Assembly: GCF_901709675.1 (NCBI RefSeq)
Contig: NC_051107.1
Coordinates: 3,784,001 to 3,848,000 of the forward strand
DNA from: Syngnathus acus
Taxonomy: Eukaryota; Chordata; Actinopteri; Syngnathiformes; Syngnathidae
Reading direction: 5' to 3'
DNA length: 64,000 nt
The notes under the pieces were generated by a model. That model was not told where the DNA came from and made no database searches. It saw only the letters and a program-made list of their open reading frames with translations. Within the stretch, counting starts at the first letter, position 1. Each line of letters opens with the position of its first letter. Shown in pieces: positions 13,201 through 25,718 of the stretch. The translations under genes were made by a program, and so were the position numbers.

Positions 13201-16200
13201 ATCAGCTGGGACCTTGTTGGCACGTAGACAGCTTCCAGACCGGGCAGAACGATGAATTCCCGAATCAACTTTTTGGATTTTTATATCACGTTTGGTTCAT
13301 TAGTGCAGGTGTCATTCCTAGTATATATTGTGAGCTGATATTTCATAACATGCCTAGGCAGTTCTCATCTTGGTTCATTTCGGTAGATCTGTACAAATGA
13401 TACATGCCCACCACTTTGGGAAACTGAATATACACTTTTGAGGTCCTGTTCTCAAACCTGTTCTTTGATTCCCGAAATCACACTAAAATCAGCGACCTGG
13501 AACAGAACGTCAAGTTTTGCAAAAAGCATTGAAACCTTCAATAGAACCTAAAGTGAACAGGAAGTCGACCTCCATTTCCCTTAACCCAACTCAGGCATTT
13601 GTTTGAAAATCGTATGGATCAGTCATAATAAATTGCAACCTAGAAGTCCTGTTGTATTTTCTATTGGGATTCGATTCCATACATTTGATTTCTTGCAATC
13701 TTTTGTCAACTACCATTTACGCCGGAACTGGGTTAGAAAACAACTGGTTAAGCTACGGTGGGGTTTCCCCGCTTTACATCATGTCTGACATTGGATCCTG
13801 TGGCGACAATGTAAGGCGTGTCATTGTCACGACCTGTCTGTGGCTAAAGGACAGTTTGCTGAAGCACAATTGAGGCAGCACAGCAAGGACATCTCTCCAT
13901 GTTCTCAACCACACTGTGCTGATTTGCTCCACTGATACTTTTCCTTTTGTTTCTCCTCTTACTGTTGACTGTCTAAAGGAATATTTCCTGAATGGAGCAA
14001 TAGAAAACAATACAATGATGTATCGCCAACTTCTTAGCTGCTCTAGTAAAGGCTCTCCCTTCTTCACCTGTGAACTTAACATATGGCGGCCACCTGCAAG
14101 TGGGTGCTACACAAGCAATCCTTTAAATGGGATTTTATGAGCAGCTGTGATTTAGGATGTACAGTTCAGAGATCAGACATACAAGGGTTAAGGTTTATGT
14201 CTAGTAACCTATGGCCCCGCTGGAGTATTTGTGATGCAAGGCTAAAAAACAGATTGAATCTCCAGTTATAAAAATGTTCCCAAACAAATTTGTAATAATA
14301 AACCATCCATTTGCGTTTGTGGTCTCTCTCTTTGGCATTTGTGGGAGATAAAAGTTTCAGGTTTCACTTTCTGATCAGTGCTTTTGCAACACTGACAGGT
14401 TGTAGGATGGGTTTTCATTACAGGATGCAAGGTTATGAAACGACATGAGTCACGTTCAGCTTGAGTACATTGGAAGTCAGATTTCTAATGAACCGCTTAA
14501 AAAAAGAACTTAGTCATTGAGATTGCCGGTGAACCCAAAGAAGTCCAAAATGGGCTAACATGACTCTCATACCACTGCTAAGGCGCCCTGAAAAAACCTT
14601 TTGGTCTCTTGCCTATAATGAAGTTGAACACAGACAAGGGGGACCCTTCAGTATGACGATTAGCATGGCGGATTAGTTTCCCCTGCTGGGGTGAGGCCTC
14701 AGACATCACCTCTCTTGGTTTTAATGGCGGATTAGCAGCCATTGGAAAGCAGAGCCAGCGTTTCCATTGAAAGGACCCTTGCTGACTTTGATGTCTGATG
14801 CCTGGGCGTCCGTCTGGAAATGGATCACAAGGTTGTGCGCAACCCGCTCGACCTTGTTTAACTTTTTAAGGGACGATTGAGTGGTTTGATCTCTGTTTCA
14901 GCCCAGTCCGATGAAAAGATGTCAGCGCATATTCTATTCTTGGTATTCAGATTAAGGTCCATGCGTTCTAGTTAGAAATAATGATAGAACTAGTCAGTAC
15001 CTCCTACTTTTAAGCTTATGAACTTAAAAAAAGGATAGCAGTCGGGTCTGCTCTAGGACCTCACCTGCCGCTTGAACGGGATCAAAAGCTGGAGGTGTCA
15101 AATTAGCAAGGGCAACAAAAAATCTCCTGGGGCAGGATTTCAAGTGACTTTTCTGTTTCAAGACAAGGGGGATCAGGAGGAGTTGTTGAACTTCACTCTG
15201 AGCCATTGTTTTGGTTTGGAGGGCAGGTTTTTTCTTTGGAAAGTCGACCACACATCTCGATGGAATTCAGATGTTCCGATAAGGATCACATTGTCGGCTC
15301 TTTAACTCCTTTTATTACGGCATCCTGTGTTTAAAGTCAGAGTTTGCCATGCTTAAATATTAAGACATCAGCTAAAACGCTAAATCCAACCCACATATTG
15401 CTTTTGGAGTGAAAGACGCAGGATTAGCATCAAATACAGACGTCGGATAGAATATACATTGAAAGGTGGATTCATTCCAGATATGCAGCACTGGAAACCT
15501 TCCTTTTTTTTTTTTCACCAGACTTTTTTTTTTCACCAAAAAAGGTCTACTTTAAGACACACGCAGGTGTCACTCAATGATACATACCCCTCCAAATCCG
15601 GTTTTATTAGTCCTCGCATATTTTCGTGCAAGACTCCTTACGTAACATCTCAGTGTGATGGTTGAAGGTATGCTGATGCCCGGCTCCTGCCAAGATGCTG
15701 AATTCAGCAGCTCCAAACAACAACCTGTAATTAGCTCATAAATTCCTGCAACTATCAGGCCATGCGATTATTCAACTCTGTTATGTCATATAAAAAAGAT
15801 GCTAAATATTGTGTTTACATGGCAAGTGCTCGAGGGGTCATGTTAGTTATGCCATTGGCGGTTGTTTGTGCACAGCTCAGCAATAAGGCCATTCAAACCA
15901 TGCTTGAGCTCACTTCAAATCTGATGAAACCTCGAGAAACTACTTGTATTGTATCGGAACACAATATTCAAGCAAAAGTCCTGTTAACTCTCAGGGAGAG
16001 TATCACAAAGCTACAAACCTCCTCCTAAGGAAATGAAAGCCTCCCCCCTCGAACGCCGCCGCAATATGTCCAACCACTATAAAGCCTACCTCGTAAAATA
16101 TTGCTTTCACATATTTTTGAGGTGGGGGGGGTCTGCAACACAATCCGACAAGCACAAAATCTTGCTTGTGTGCTGATAACCTGCAGGCGAGGTGAGCCTG

Positions 16201-17754
16201 GCTTTTTGAACTTTTTTGAATTTTTCTATTGTGAATCTTAGCTTAAGGGCACTGTAGACTTTGGCACTTTCTACTGTTAAGAGTCAATTTTGCTTATATT
16301 CAGCAAGGGAGTGAGTGCTGCTAGTTATTATAGAAAATTGATCAATTTAGTAGAAATGCGATCCTACTTTTCCCAAATCAAACATGGGGTCCTCTTCAAG
16401 AATTTATCAAATGGTAACGCCAACTTTTAATATGTTTTGTATTATCAGTAGTTCCATCCATTCAACAGACATGTTTGCCATTGAACAAGTTTTGGTCTGA
16501 CCAAGCAACCCAATGTGAAATCTGATTGGTTAAGGGCAGTCCCTTCACACTACTGATTCTGACCGCCTGGGGGGATGTGAATGATTTTTGCATGTGTCCC
16601 GTGTTAATGTTAATTTAACTAACAATCTGTTATATTGTCTCCACTCGGCATGGGGCTCCTCTTTAACATGCATGAGCCACCACGACGATGTGAATGGAAG
16701 CGCCCACCCGCCCCATTGACTTTGCGGGCTCCAAGGCAGCATTAAATCATATGCAGATTTCTTTGGAGGCAGAAAAGCTGAGCTAACAAGAAAAAGTAAT
16801 CTTTTTTTTCCTCCACGTCATTAATAGATTACGACTGCAACACTCTGCAGATGAAAAGTAGAATTATGAGGGGGGAAAAAAAATCGAAAGTGTAAAACTT
16901 GAGTCACACAACGTTGCGGTCTTCATTAGGAACGGCTCAAGCATGGCCTACAAAAGTGATACCGAGATTAGCAGAAAGGGAAGCGAGATGGTTTGTGTTT
17001 GGGTGTTAATCAGATTCAAGTTCCACAATTGTAGAAACTTTGTGGCTGAGTCAGAGCAATGAGGGAAGTTTATGTATCAGAACCTTCCGCCCGGCCGTGG
17101 CCACGGGGCAAGAAGGTTGCATTTTTTTTCTTCTCCTCGTGTAGATGGCTGTCAAATGATGTGATGCTGATGGATGACTGACAGGAGGCTCTGCTGCCCG
17201 TGTATGTCAATAATCGGATCATTTAAAAAAAAAAAATGCACAGATGAGTTGCTGACATAAATCTTTCTGCAAGCCCTTTGCAAAAATGTCCCCATTAAAA
17301 GATCTAAAAATATCAAATAAATTAGACTTCATTTGGTTTTGCACATGTGCACTCTAAAACGTGCGCTTAGTGTTTTGAGTGGCCTTGCCGTTAATTTGGT
17401 GTAAATACCGGTGAAATCCATTACGAAGAACAAACTGTGTACATTACTGGCTCCTGTCTCCATAGCAACACCGAATAACGTTGAATTCCCCTAACTGTTT
17501 CAGTCAATTGAACTACTTACGAAGAAAAAGTTTACGGGATTCCTGAGTGGCTATAAAGTCTTTTGTTTAAATAAATTTGTGCTCAGATTGTTGTCTTCAA
17601 ATTTGACCTATTTGGATAGTGGACCTCAGTAGCAATATCTTAAATGTCATTTTTTAAACCTTCAATTTGATGACTTCCAAAAATGAGCCAAAACACACAG
17701 AAATGATAATGATGACGTGACACAAAAGGTTCAGCTGTAAATCTTACACAGATT

Positions 17755-17760
17755 TTTATT
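17755..17760 (-). terminator. net1: Polyadenylation signal for net1 (candidate)
   Basis: Plus-strand TTTATT reads AATAAA on the minus strand, about 0.9 kb after the net1 stop codon. I take it as the likely signal; this was not confirmed with transcript data. Confidence 0.45.
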
Positions 17761-18404
17761 GTTCTTATACTTGGGTAAAGTTAATGGCAAGTACTCTTTT
17801 CCCCTCCTTTTTCCTATCTCAGCATACACATACAGAAACCTTCTTTCGACGTACTCATTTCCAACTACGACCATCCAACATTTTCTTAAATAGCTTTCTT
17901 TTCATTTCCAAACAGTCTGTTCTCTTCAGCAACATTCTCTTCTTCATCCTTCTTATAACACATTCTGTAATTCCGCACAACTTCAATTCCGTGAAAGATG
18001 CTACACTGAAAAGTCTCCTTCGAAATTTCGAAACCATCTGTGGCTCAGTTCGAAAATCAGTTTCAGAACATCCCCGACTTTTGATTTCAGATTTAAATAA
18101 CGCCTGATGCAAAAAAACAAAAAAAACATGACAACCACATCCTGGCATTTTTGGGTTCAAGGAATGTATAGAAATAAGACGTATAGTTCACTCGTAACTT
18201 TTATGTGGTACATCTTAATTTATCTTCCTGTCTTACCTAAAACACATGCGCCACCTATAAGCTAAAACAGTGCTCCTTTTAATATAGCTAAAAAAAATAC
18301 CACATAAGAATATAAAAAAAATGTAAAACTACATCCCTCTTCTTATGCGGGAAAAAAAATGCTTAAATATCATATTAACGGTAAACATTCTTCCCTTTCT
18401 TTTT

Positions 18405-18495
18405 GTCTTTGGCAGGGTTTCCCAAACTTCCCAAAATTGACAATTATATGGCAGAACAATAATTGGATGTGGGAAACGGAAACCCTGGTCTTTGG
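18405..18495. mobile_element. 75-bp hAT-type MITE with perfect 8-bp target duplication
   Basis: A 75-bp unit (18413-18487) starts CAGGGTTTCC and ends GGAAACCCTG, an exact 10-bp terminal inverted repeat, and is bracketed by the identical octamer GTCTTTGG at 18405-18412 and 18488-18495. An 8-bp duplication with CAGGG-type ends is the hallmark of the hAT superfamily. Inside there is a second palindrome (CAATTAT...ATAATTG). It has no coding capacity, so it would have been moved by a transposase supplied from elsewhere. The intact duplication suggests a fairly recent insertion. It lies in the predicted net1 3' UTR. Confidence 0.85.
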
Positions 18496-18667
18496 GATGG
18501 ACTTAAAAAGGAGGGGCCAGGTAAACAGCTGCCAAAGTGGACAGAAACAAAGAACACTGTTGTGAGGGTACACGCGCACAATGACACACACATAAATATA
18601 CAAGACCCACGTTTTCCCGTGTTTATGTACAAATAAGAATTGAGTCTTTTTTTTTTCTCCTTCCACT

Positions 18668-21600
18668 TTATACCATGGTCTCTTTTCTCTTCCCTAATGA
18701 ATAAAGGGACCTCTTGTCCTTTTTGGTCTTGTGAGACGCAGGCGGGGAAATAGGCGACGATGACGTGGAAGAGGAAGGGGAATCTGAGGGGGATGGGCTG
18801 GTGGTGCCACACGGTGAGCTAGGTGCGGACTGGGTGGTGCGCTGTGGGAAGTTCTCATCTGTCTCCTCCATGTGGACAATGGCGGAGACGGAGGATGGGC
18901 GCCGTTTGGGTCGAACGTCCATTGTCGCCGGGGAAGCGGGGTCACCATGGGGTCGGTGGACAGAGATGGCGCTGCGCAGGCAGTTCAGCCACTGCTGCTT
19001 GTGGAAGACATCGTTGACCTGGAGCGTGTGCGACTGCGCCTGGCTTGGGTCTTGGGCACGAACCCGGAAGATATTCTTGGCTGGAATGGAAAATTGAAAA
19101 AAATATATATCACGACTGGTCCAGATTACACAATGCCAGGATATCTCTGGTAACACGAGCCTCACCTTTGTCAGCGTTACTGAAGGCACCTCTAAACGAA
19201 CCACCCATCCTGACATCACCGTCCTGCAGGTCGTCCAACACCAGGTCCTGCACGGGAATGGGCTGCCGGTACACTTGAAAACATTGCCGCTCGTTTCGGA
19301 TGACCGAGCGGGTCAGCACAAGCAGCTCGGTAAACAGGAACACGTGCAGCTTCTGCCAAAGAGACAATGAAAGATTCAGGCTTGGCTACTTCCTCTTGGT
19401 GTCGTTAAACAGTAACTGTCCCTTTCCTTTATTGGTCACTCCTAGAGTATGAGACTTATGAATAAGAGACATAATGCTACCCCAGTTCTACTTCCTCAAA
19501 GTGAGTAGACTCATTTTCCCTGATTGAGTGGGGGTCTGGCTCCTTTTGATAAGATAGGTCAGGTTGTGTACTTTGCTCACCGTGCCGCTCTTGTTGCGAA
19601 GCTCGCCGTGACACAGCAGGCTTTTGCACTGTTCAAGACGGGGATCTTTCTGCCTGTCATCCAAATACTCCAGCTTGTCAATGTAGTACAAGCACTCAGA
19701 CTCGCCCTTCTTCATGTTGATGTCTGACAGCACCCCTTGGATGATGGTGATCTAAAGACAAGGCATGACTTAATTTCAAGTTTTCTAATGGGTGTTAAAA
19801 AAAAAAACATTTTAGAGTTGGTACTTACTGCTTTTTCCAAGCTGGTGACATCCGGGTGTTCGGGCGGAGTGTGTCTCAGGATCTCTTTGAGCAGCAGCGG
19901 GTACTTGACCAGGCGGGAGCGTGGGATGTCCAGGAAGCTCCAGAGATCCAGCTTCCGGCTAAATGGCGACTCCAGGCAGCGCTGCAGAAAGTCTTGAACC
20001 CGCCTGTCTTGTTTCTTCTGGTCCAGCAGGGCCTTGGCAGCCAGCTGGTTGCTGCAATAGTCTTTGTAAGCGTCTAGCTTGGGCAGCTACACAGAGAAGA
20101 AAATTCTTTAATTACCTCGCCCTTAAAGCATTCTTTTGCCGATAGTTCATTTGAGATGAATCTTACCCAATTTACAACAATCTGACCGATCTGGCCCACG
20201 GTTCCGTTGGAGCCTGTTGCTTTGGAAAGCTGGGCCAGCAAGTCCTCATGCAGAGGGATGTAGGCATCCAGGTTGCCGAAAATATGCGAGAGTTCCTCTT
20301 CTGACATTATGGAGAGCTTCAGCATTGGGTCATGATACGCCTGTGTGGAAGGAGGAAATTGTTAAATAAATCTCTACGAAACCAGGTTGGGAGGATGCTA
20401 AAAATAGCTCTTAAAGACAACAGTAGACACAGAAAAGATAGACTGGAGGATAAATTCCTGGTTTTTTATAGTCCCTAGCTTGATTGCGCAGAGGGCCTGC
20501 CAGACTTTGATTTAATCTGTTTGCTTTCTGAGTACAAACCTTGCGTGCAAGTTGGAGGTCCTCAATCAGGTCCTGTTCTCCACGAGACAGCTCAAATATG
20601 GCCTGAGGTAGAAGAGGAAGGGGTGGGGGAAGGTAGAGGTACACATGAATCAGGTTGCTTTTTACATTGGGGACAACCCAATACCCCCTTCGATTTAAAG
20701 CCAGACTCGTGCCGGGTGCCAAGCGACTGAAGTCTAAGTCTTTCTGGCTGCCGTTTGCATTTTAAAAGTGCACACTGTTTATAGCTCCTGACAGCTCGGA
20801 AAGATGTCAGACATACAGTAAGTAGGGAGGTAGCTTGCCTCGTTGGCTTGTCAGTTCTGTGTGAAGTCACACAGAGTGGGAAACAGGCTCTGTGAGGGCT
20901 TTTATTCCCATTTTGACTATTTGACTTGTGTCAAACTGCATACTGCAGGGTTATGTGAAAGTAGTCTGGACGTACAGTACTGTCTGGATCTCTGAACTAC
21001 ACAGGCTTCATTCTTTCAGTCTGAAGAGATTCTCACCTCCTGCCTCTTGATCTCTTTGGTGGTTAAGGTTTCCTTCTGGTGAACGTCGAGCGTCTCAGAC
21101 CACAGTGTGCTGTTTCTCCTTTTCGGTGGCGTGGGGGCCGCTGCCTTGCTGCAAGGCTTCTGGGGCATGGCCGGCGACTTGCCATCGCTCCGGAAGGAGG
21201 CCTACGGATGGAAAAAGGCCCAGGAATCAGACACTGTGATGTTGTCCTCTTTGACGTTCGGCGGAAAGAAGAGTCACAAGACTCTCACCTGGATGGTTTG
21301 GCCGAAGCGCCGGACGGCCCCATTCTTCACCGGAGAGATGAGGTTAGCTAACGACGTCACCCTGCCGAGAGGACGGACACGCTTGTTGCTGGGTTCCTGG
21401 ATCAGAAAGACAAATGAAGGAGGGAGAAGTTAGCCAAGGATGTAACAAATCATTTGGTTATGCCAACTGTGAGACCTCAGCACAGAGTTCCTTGTGACTT
21501 CCTTGTGATCAAATCCATTGAGTCAGGTTATAAATCCTGTTTATTGACTCCACTTCTAGGCTTTGGAGCCAGGAAATAGAGGGAGTTGGGAGATTGTGCT

Positions 21601-23303
21601 CACAGTGCAGACAGAAATATTGTCTGATTTTGGTTGGACAATATGGAGACCAAAGCGCCTTCACCAGCTGTTGGCTCCATCATGTGAGAGGCAGGCGGCT
21701 GGCCCACACTGCACAAAGACCCCCTCTGAGTGCTGATCTGGTCGGAAAGGGGGTCTGGAGGAATGCCAAGAATGCACGAGACTCCGTTCTCAGCTGTTCG
21801 CTGTACATTCCCCCCCCCCCCCGTGCACGCTCCGCGACTATCTGCTTGACAACAAGCCCTCTTAAAAATATATCTGTAGTTGATAAATGCTTCCTGTTGC
21901 CTTGCTGCTCTTTAACTTCCTTTTCCAGACAGACAGGCGAAGCAGCCTTTCAGGTTTGGTGGCTGTAACATGAAACAGACAGCAGCGGCAAGTCTGGGAA
22001 CGGGGTCTTCATCGTAAACCTGCAGTAAACCCAGCTCGAGTGTTTACATTGCACGGTGGGGGATGGGGGATGCAGTTGTGTTCACAGTGCTTCTGCAAGT
22101 TGACACAGGTTTTTGAATAGGGCTCGCGTGAGAGCAGATCTCCACCCGAGGCAGGTAACCAACCCCCCACCCTGGAGAGTTCGAAGAAAGCTGCCTGGCC
22201 GTAGCCCAACAACAACACAGTGCAGTAATCAAGAAGTTGAAATAATGCTTTCAGACGATAGAAGGGACGTTTTGCCTTGGGTCAGCAAAATTTAGGAAAC
22301 CACCGAGGCACAGCTGTGGAACCAATCCACACGCTCTGGTGCGCCCTTTGAGCTGTTATGACTGTGGTTGACTGGGGTCTGAAGACGCTGAACCGCAGCT
22401 TTATTAAGCCCTCTAGCGGTCAGTCTGGTACAAGGTTGCCACATGGCAGATGGACTTGTTTGTGACCTATTATTATCTGTGCAGAATAAAACTAAACACC
22501 AAAGGATGCCCTTCCTGTTTTTTAAGCAGACTAGCACCAAACAGCCAATAATCCAATCAAGTTTATTTTTCTTGCAGAAACAGACCCATTTGCAGAACTC
22601 TATAACTTTTGTCAATGGAAAAAAACGAATAACGTGGCATAATCTCCGTCCAAACCCAATATTACAACCTCCCTTCTAGGAGGCCTTTGGGTTTCTTTGA
22701 TCTATACTTAAATGTGCAGCGTGCCGAAAACTCCAGATGGTGCGCCTTTGCCTTTTACAGAAAAGTGCTGAGAATCAGAACCAGACCTCAAATGACAGAG
22801 CCAAGGTCATCAATAAGTCACATGCGAAAGTCTGGGAACTCGCTTGTGGAGAATCATCTGCAGACTTCAGAACCTCAGCACTTTTACTGTCGGTGTAACC
22901 ACATGTTGGTGAAGTTCCTTCCCAAAGACTGCTAAAGGCACAATATACCTTTCTGCAGTCGAGAAACCAGTCCTGCATTGATCAACAGGATCATCAAGTG
23001 AATACTTGTTTATTTCTAAATTACCAAACCATAAAGATTGTTTATGGTACTTTGAAACTGCTGATTGCTCCATATCCTACCAACCCCCCCGCTGGGACAA
23101 ATATTTATGAAAGCTCAGCTAATACACAAAATTTAACAAGTGCGGTTGTTAGATGATTGTCTTAACAGTCCAGAATCAAATGAACAATATAAAAGCAATA
23201 TGCAACTCACCTCTAACTCCTTGTGGGCTTGGTTCTGGTTGTCTATCACTTGCAGAGTCCGTTTGATAGGCACCAAGCTTCCCAGTTCATCGTAAGCCAC
23301 CAT
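18668..23303 (-). CDS. net1: NET1, RhoA-specific guanine nucleotide exchange factor (NET1A form), nine coding exons
   Basis: Exons, in transcription order: 23303-23211, 21396-21289, 21201-21037, 20602-20540, 20340-20167, 20086-19829, 19751-19581, 19352-19166, 19080-18668. All junctions are GT-AG and the lengths sum to 543 codons plus stop; human NET1A, as I recall it, has 542 residues. The start MVAYDELGSLVPIKRT matches the short-isoform N-terminus. The DH domain runs about residues 117-305 (FELSRGEQDLIEDL, the conserved LVKYPLLLKEIL helix); the PH domain follows at about 316-436 (SGTKLHVFLF, then HKQQWLNCLR). The tail is Ser/Pro-rich and ends KRKETMV, a class I PDZ ligand equivalent to human ETLV. 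NET1 catalyses GDP-GTP exchange on RhoA, driving actin contractility, and shuttles between nucleus and cytoplasm. The last exon is the most diverged part. Identification is secure. Confidence 0.96.
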
Positions 23304-23526
23304 AGCTTTCAGTAAAAACGCGATATCCCTTTTTTTTTTTAATCCTTTTTTTAATTGGGCTCCAAGTAATCCACAGAGAGAGAGAAAAAAAAGATAAGTT
23401 AAATATATATATAAAATATCTCAAATTTAGATTAGCTCTTATCCCCGAGAGGGACTGAGCTTTTAGTGAAGCTCAACCTTACATGCACTCTAAACGTTCG
23501 TCTGCTCCAGACAGAGGGTGGGAGGG

Positions 23527-23533
23527 CTTTATA
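23527..23533 (-). promoter_or_regulatory. net1: TATA box of the net1 short-isoform promoter (candidate)
   Basis: TATAAAG on the minus strand (within GCTATAAAGCCC) lies about 225 bases upstream of the net1 start codon. A start site about 30 bases downstream, near 23.50 kb, would give an uninterrupted 5' UTR of roughly 195 bases. A TATA-type promoter would fit the inducible behaviour reported for the mammalian NET1A form, but this is inference. Confidence 0.45.
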
Positions 23534-25704
23534 GCTTACGAGGAGACATGGGGAGGAGGCGGGCTCAAAGTTTGCTGGGACGTGAGAGGACACCACCAGC
23601 ACGCTATGTTGTTCCATACACTCAGGACTAAAACAGTAGTGAGAAAAAGTGAGATCCCGAGTAAAGTTTACATCTAAACAGAGTTTCAATGTGGGTTTTG
23701 GTTGAGCCCTGTGCAAAACCATAAGATTAGCTCAAGAGGCCAGATACTTAAGGTCATTTTCAATTGGTGAAGAGACTATTAATCAGAATAAAGTGGTGCT
23801 GCATAGGACATATTATTGTAAAGAAAGTTTTTGACATGACTTCTTTGAATTGAAGCTTCAAATTTCATGTTAACTGACTGTAATAGAGCAAATGTTTCGG
23901 TTGAAACCAAGAATGAATGACTTCATCATTTTGTGCTTGTGAATCAATCAAGTCTGTGTTTGAACCTAAAACAGTCCTCTCATCAATCTCATCCAGCTAA
24001 CTGGGGGAGGCAACATTTGAATATCAATAGCAAGGGGTGCCTTCAGCCGTTTTTTTTTTTTTTAAACTGAAACCTGTATATTGAATATCAATAAGGGGGG
24101 GGGGGGTGCGACTACCACCCATTTAATTGGTCTATTTCTTTGTCAGTTTCAGTTAAGTCAAAACGAAAATCTAACCCCAGGCCTTGTTTCTCTCAAGTGA
24201 TCTAAACTCAGACTGACAACCACACCTGAACATGCAGAATGTTCAGGGCGTGATCTGCCATCTTAAATCGGGGTGCCACCAAAACAGCAAAGTGTAAAAG
24301 CCCGTTCCAAGGGCAAATGAGTGAGAGCGTCACATCGTGGACTCTGTCCTCCTGAGTCAACACCGAGGTGTGAAGGCCAACTTTGCCGTGTGAAGGTGAT
24401 AAAACGCAGATGCTGAATGAGCTGCATCGTGGTTGACACCTTCTTTAAGGGGTTGTTGACATGGTGATAGGGAAGCACACCAACGGGCTTGATGGTTCCA
24501 GACATTGGAAATAACAAAGTTTCTCCAATGGTAATCATGGTTGAGGTGTGGGCATCGTTAACATTTTGTGAGACCGACGGCAAATTTTAAAGTTGCATTT
24601 GAACGTGTTAACCGGCGTTAATAGCAAAACAGAAGCGTCGTTTTTAACAAGCAGTTGTCACACGAGTGTAAAAAAAGAATGTATGAATAATAACACACTG
24701 GCGACAGCATGATAGGAAGGTGAGACGATTTTAGCATGCTTGTCAGAGTCATACAAGACATTTTCCAAATTGCCCAAACCACCAAAACAACGAACCTAAA
24801 TTTCTCACTACAACACCAATCTGCGACGATGCCACTTTTGACACCTTACCCAAATAAATGTGGCGTAATGTGGGCCCGCGGTGCGATTTGACTTAGCGTG
24901 CCATTATCACTAACACGGCATCTGGCACAGGTGTGTGAGCATTTTTACTGTCATGCTGTCAATCTGGTCACGCAGCTACCTCAGCTTTTTTACACGACAC
25001 GTCTCGCTTATGTTTTACTTTGCAGCTCCACATTGAAATCGCATTCAAATTAAAAGTAACAAAATAGCCTACATCTCAGTTTTGTGTTATTAGTGACAAA
25101 ACCAGTCATATTCTTGAATTATTTTGTCGTAAAGTAGTTCAGTGACTTAAGTACAGTAATTGAGCTTGGATCTACAGTAGACGAATGGCCATGACTGTTC
25201 GACAGCAATCCCCTCTGGAACAGACTTATTCTTTCATGTTTATGAGTTAACAGAGCAGCAATGAATCGCGAGAGAAAGTCTGAATGTAGTCTGTAAGGCA
25301 GATGACACTGGGTTGCCTTTTGGCTGTGAGTCACTTGGTGTGGGGAGACCTGCTGCTGAATCAGCTGCACGTCTGCACCCCCCCTTCCTTCGAGTTACAC
25401 GGAACTGCAGCTGGAGTGTCAACGTGATTTACACTCCAAAAATCACAGTTTGTGAAGTGCTGGTGGGCGTTGTTGATAGTGGGAGTGGAGCGGGATGAAT
25501 AATGCCACGTGTAGCGCAGAGTTTCACCGCCGCCTAACCTATGCCGTGCCAGGGACGGACGGACCCAAACGCCAAGGCCTGTAGGGGCTGAGCTCGATTT
25601 AACTCGCACGTCAGGAACGGTGAGCAGCCTATTTGCTGCGCTTGAGGGAAGACATGAAATAAGCAACGAAAGAACCCAGCAAAATTCAAACCATGGAGTT
25701 CCTG

Positions 25705-25718
25705 CTGCCCCCTGCTGA
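25705..25718 (-). promoter_or_regulatory. CTCF-type motif, minus orientation
   Basis: On the minus strand TCAGCAGGGGGCAG matches the CTCF core CCASYAGRKGGCRS at 13 of 14 positions. It lies about 2.2 kb upstream of the net1 promoter and points towards the plus-oriented site at 10.24 kb, the convergent arrangement typical of loop anchors. Confidence 0.4.

Larger units (their letters stand above)
1..17734. other. Intergenic region, no gene recognised
   Basis: I read both strands and see no run of exons with conserved protein content; all open frames are short (under 150 codons), overlap one another on opposite strands and match no family I recognise. The DNA is AT-rich with homopolymer tracts. 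Small features inside it that I can support are listed separately (Maf-type site near 0.84 kb, hAT-like end near 3.1 kb, CTCF-like site at 10.24 kb). Around 1.17-1.22 kb there is a cluster of overlapping AGCTAGC palindromes. It may hold regulatory DNA for net1 or for a gene beyond the left edge, but nothing here proves that. Confidence 0.6.
17735..18667 (-). other. net1: net1 3' untranslated region (predicted extent)
   Basis: Begins after the net1 stop codon and is predicted to end about 20 bases past a minus-strand AATAAA at 17755-17760, which would make it roughly 0.93 kb. It contains a complete 75-bp hAT-type MITE. I found no plain miR-29 seed match in it by eye. The exact cleavage site is inferred; a shorter 3' UTR using another signal is possible. 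Confidence 0.5.

Noticed and set aside
18765-19278. Several plus-strand frames opposite the last net1 exons
   Set aside because: Antisense shadows of GC-rich net1 coding sequence.
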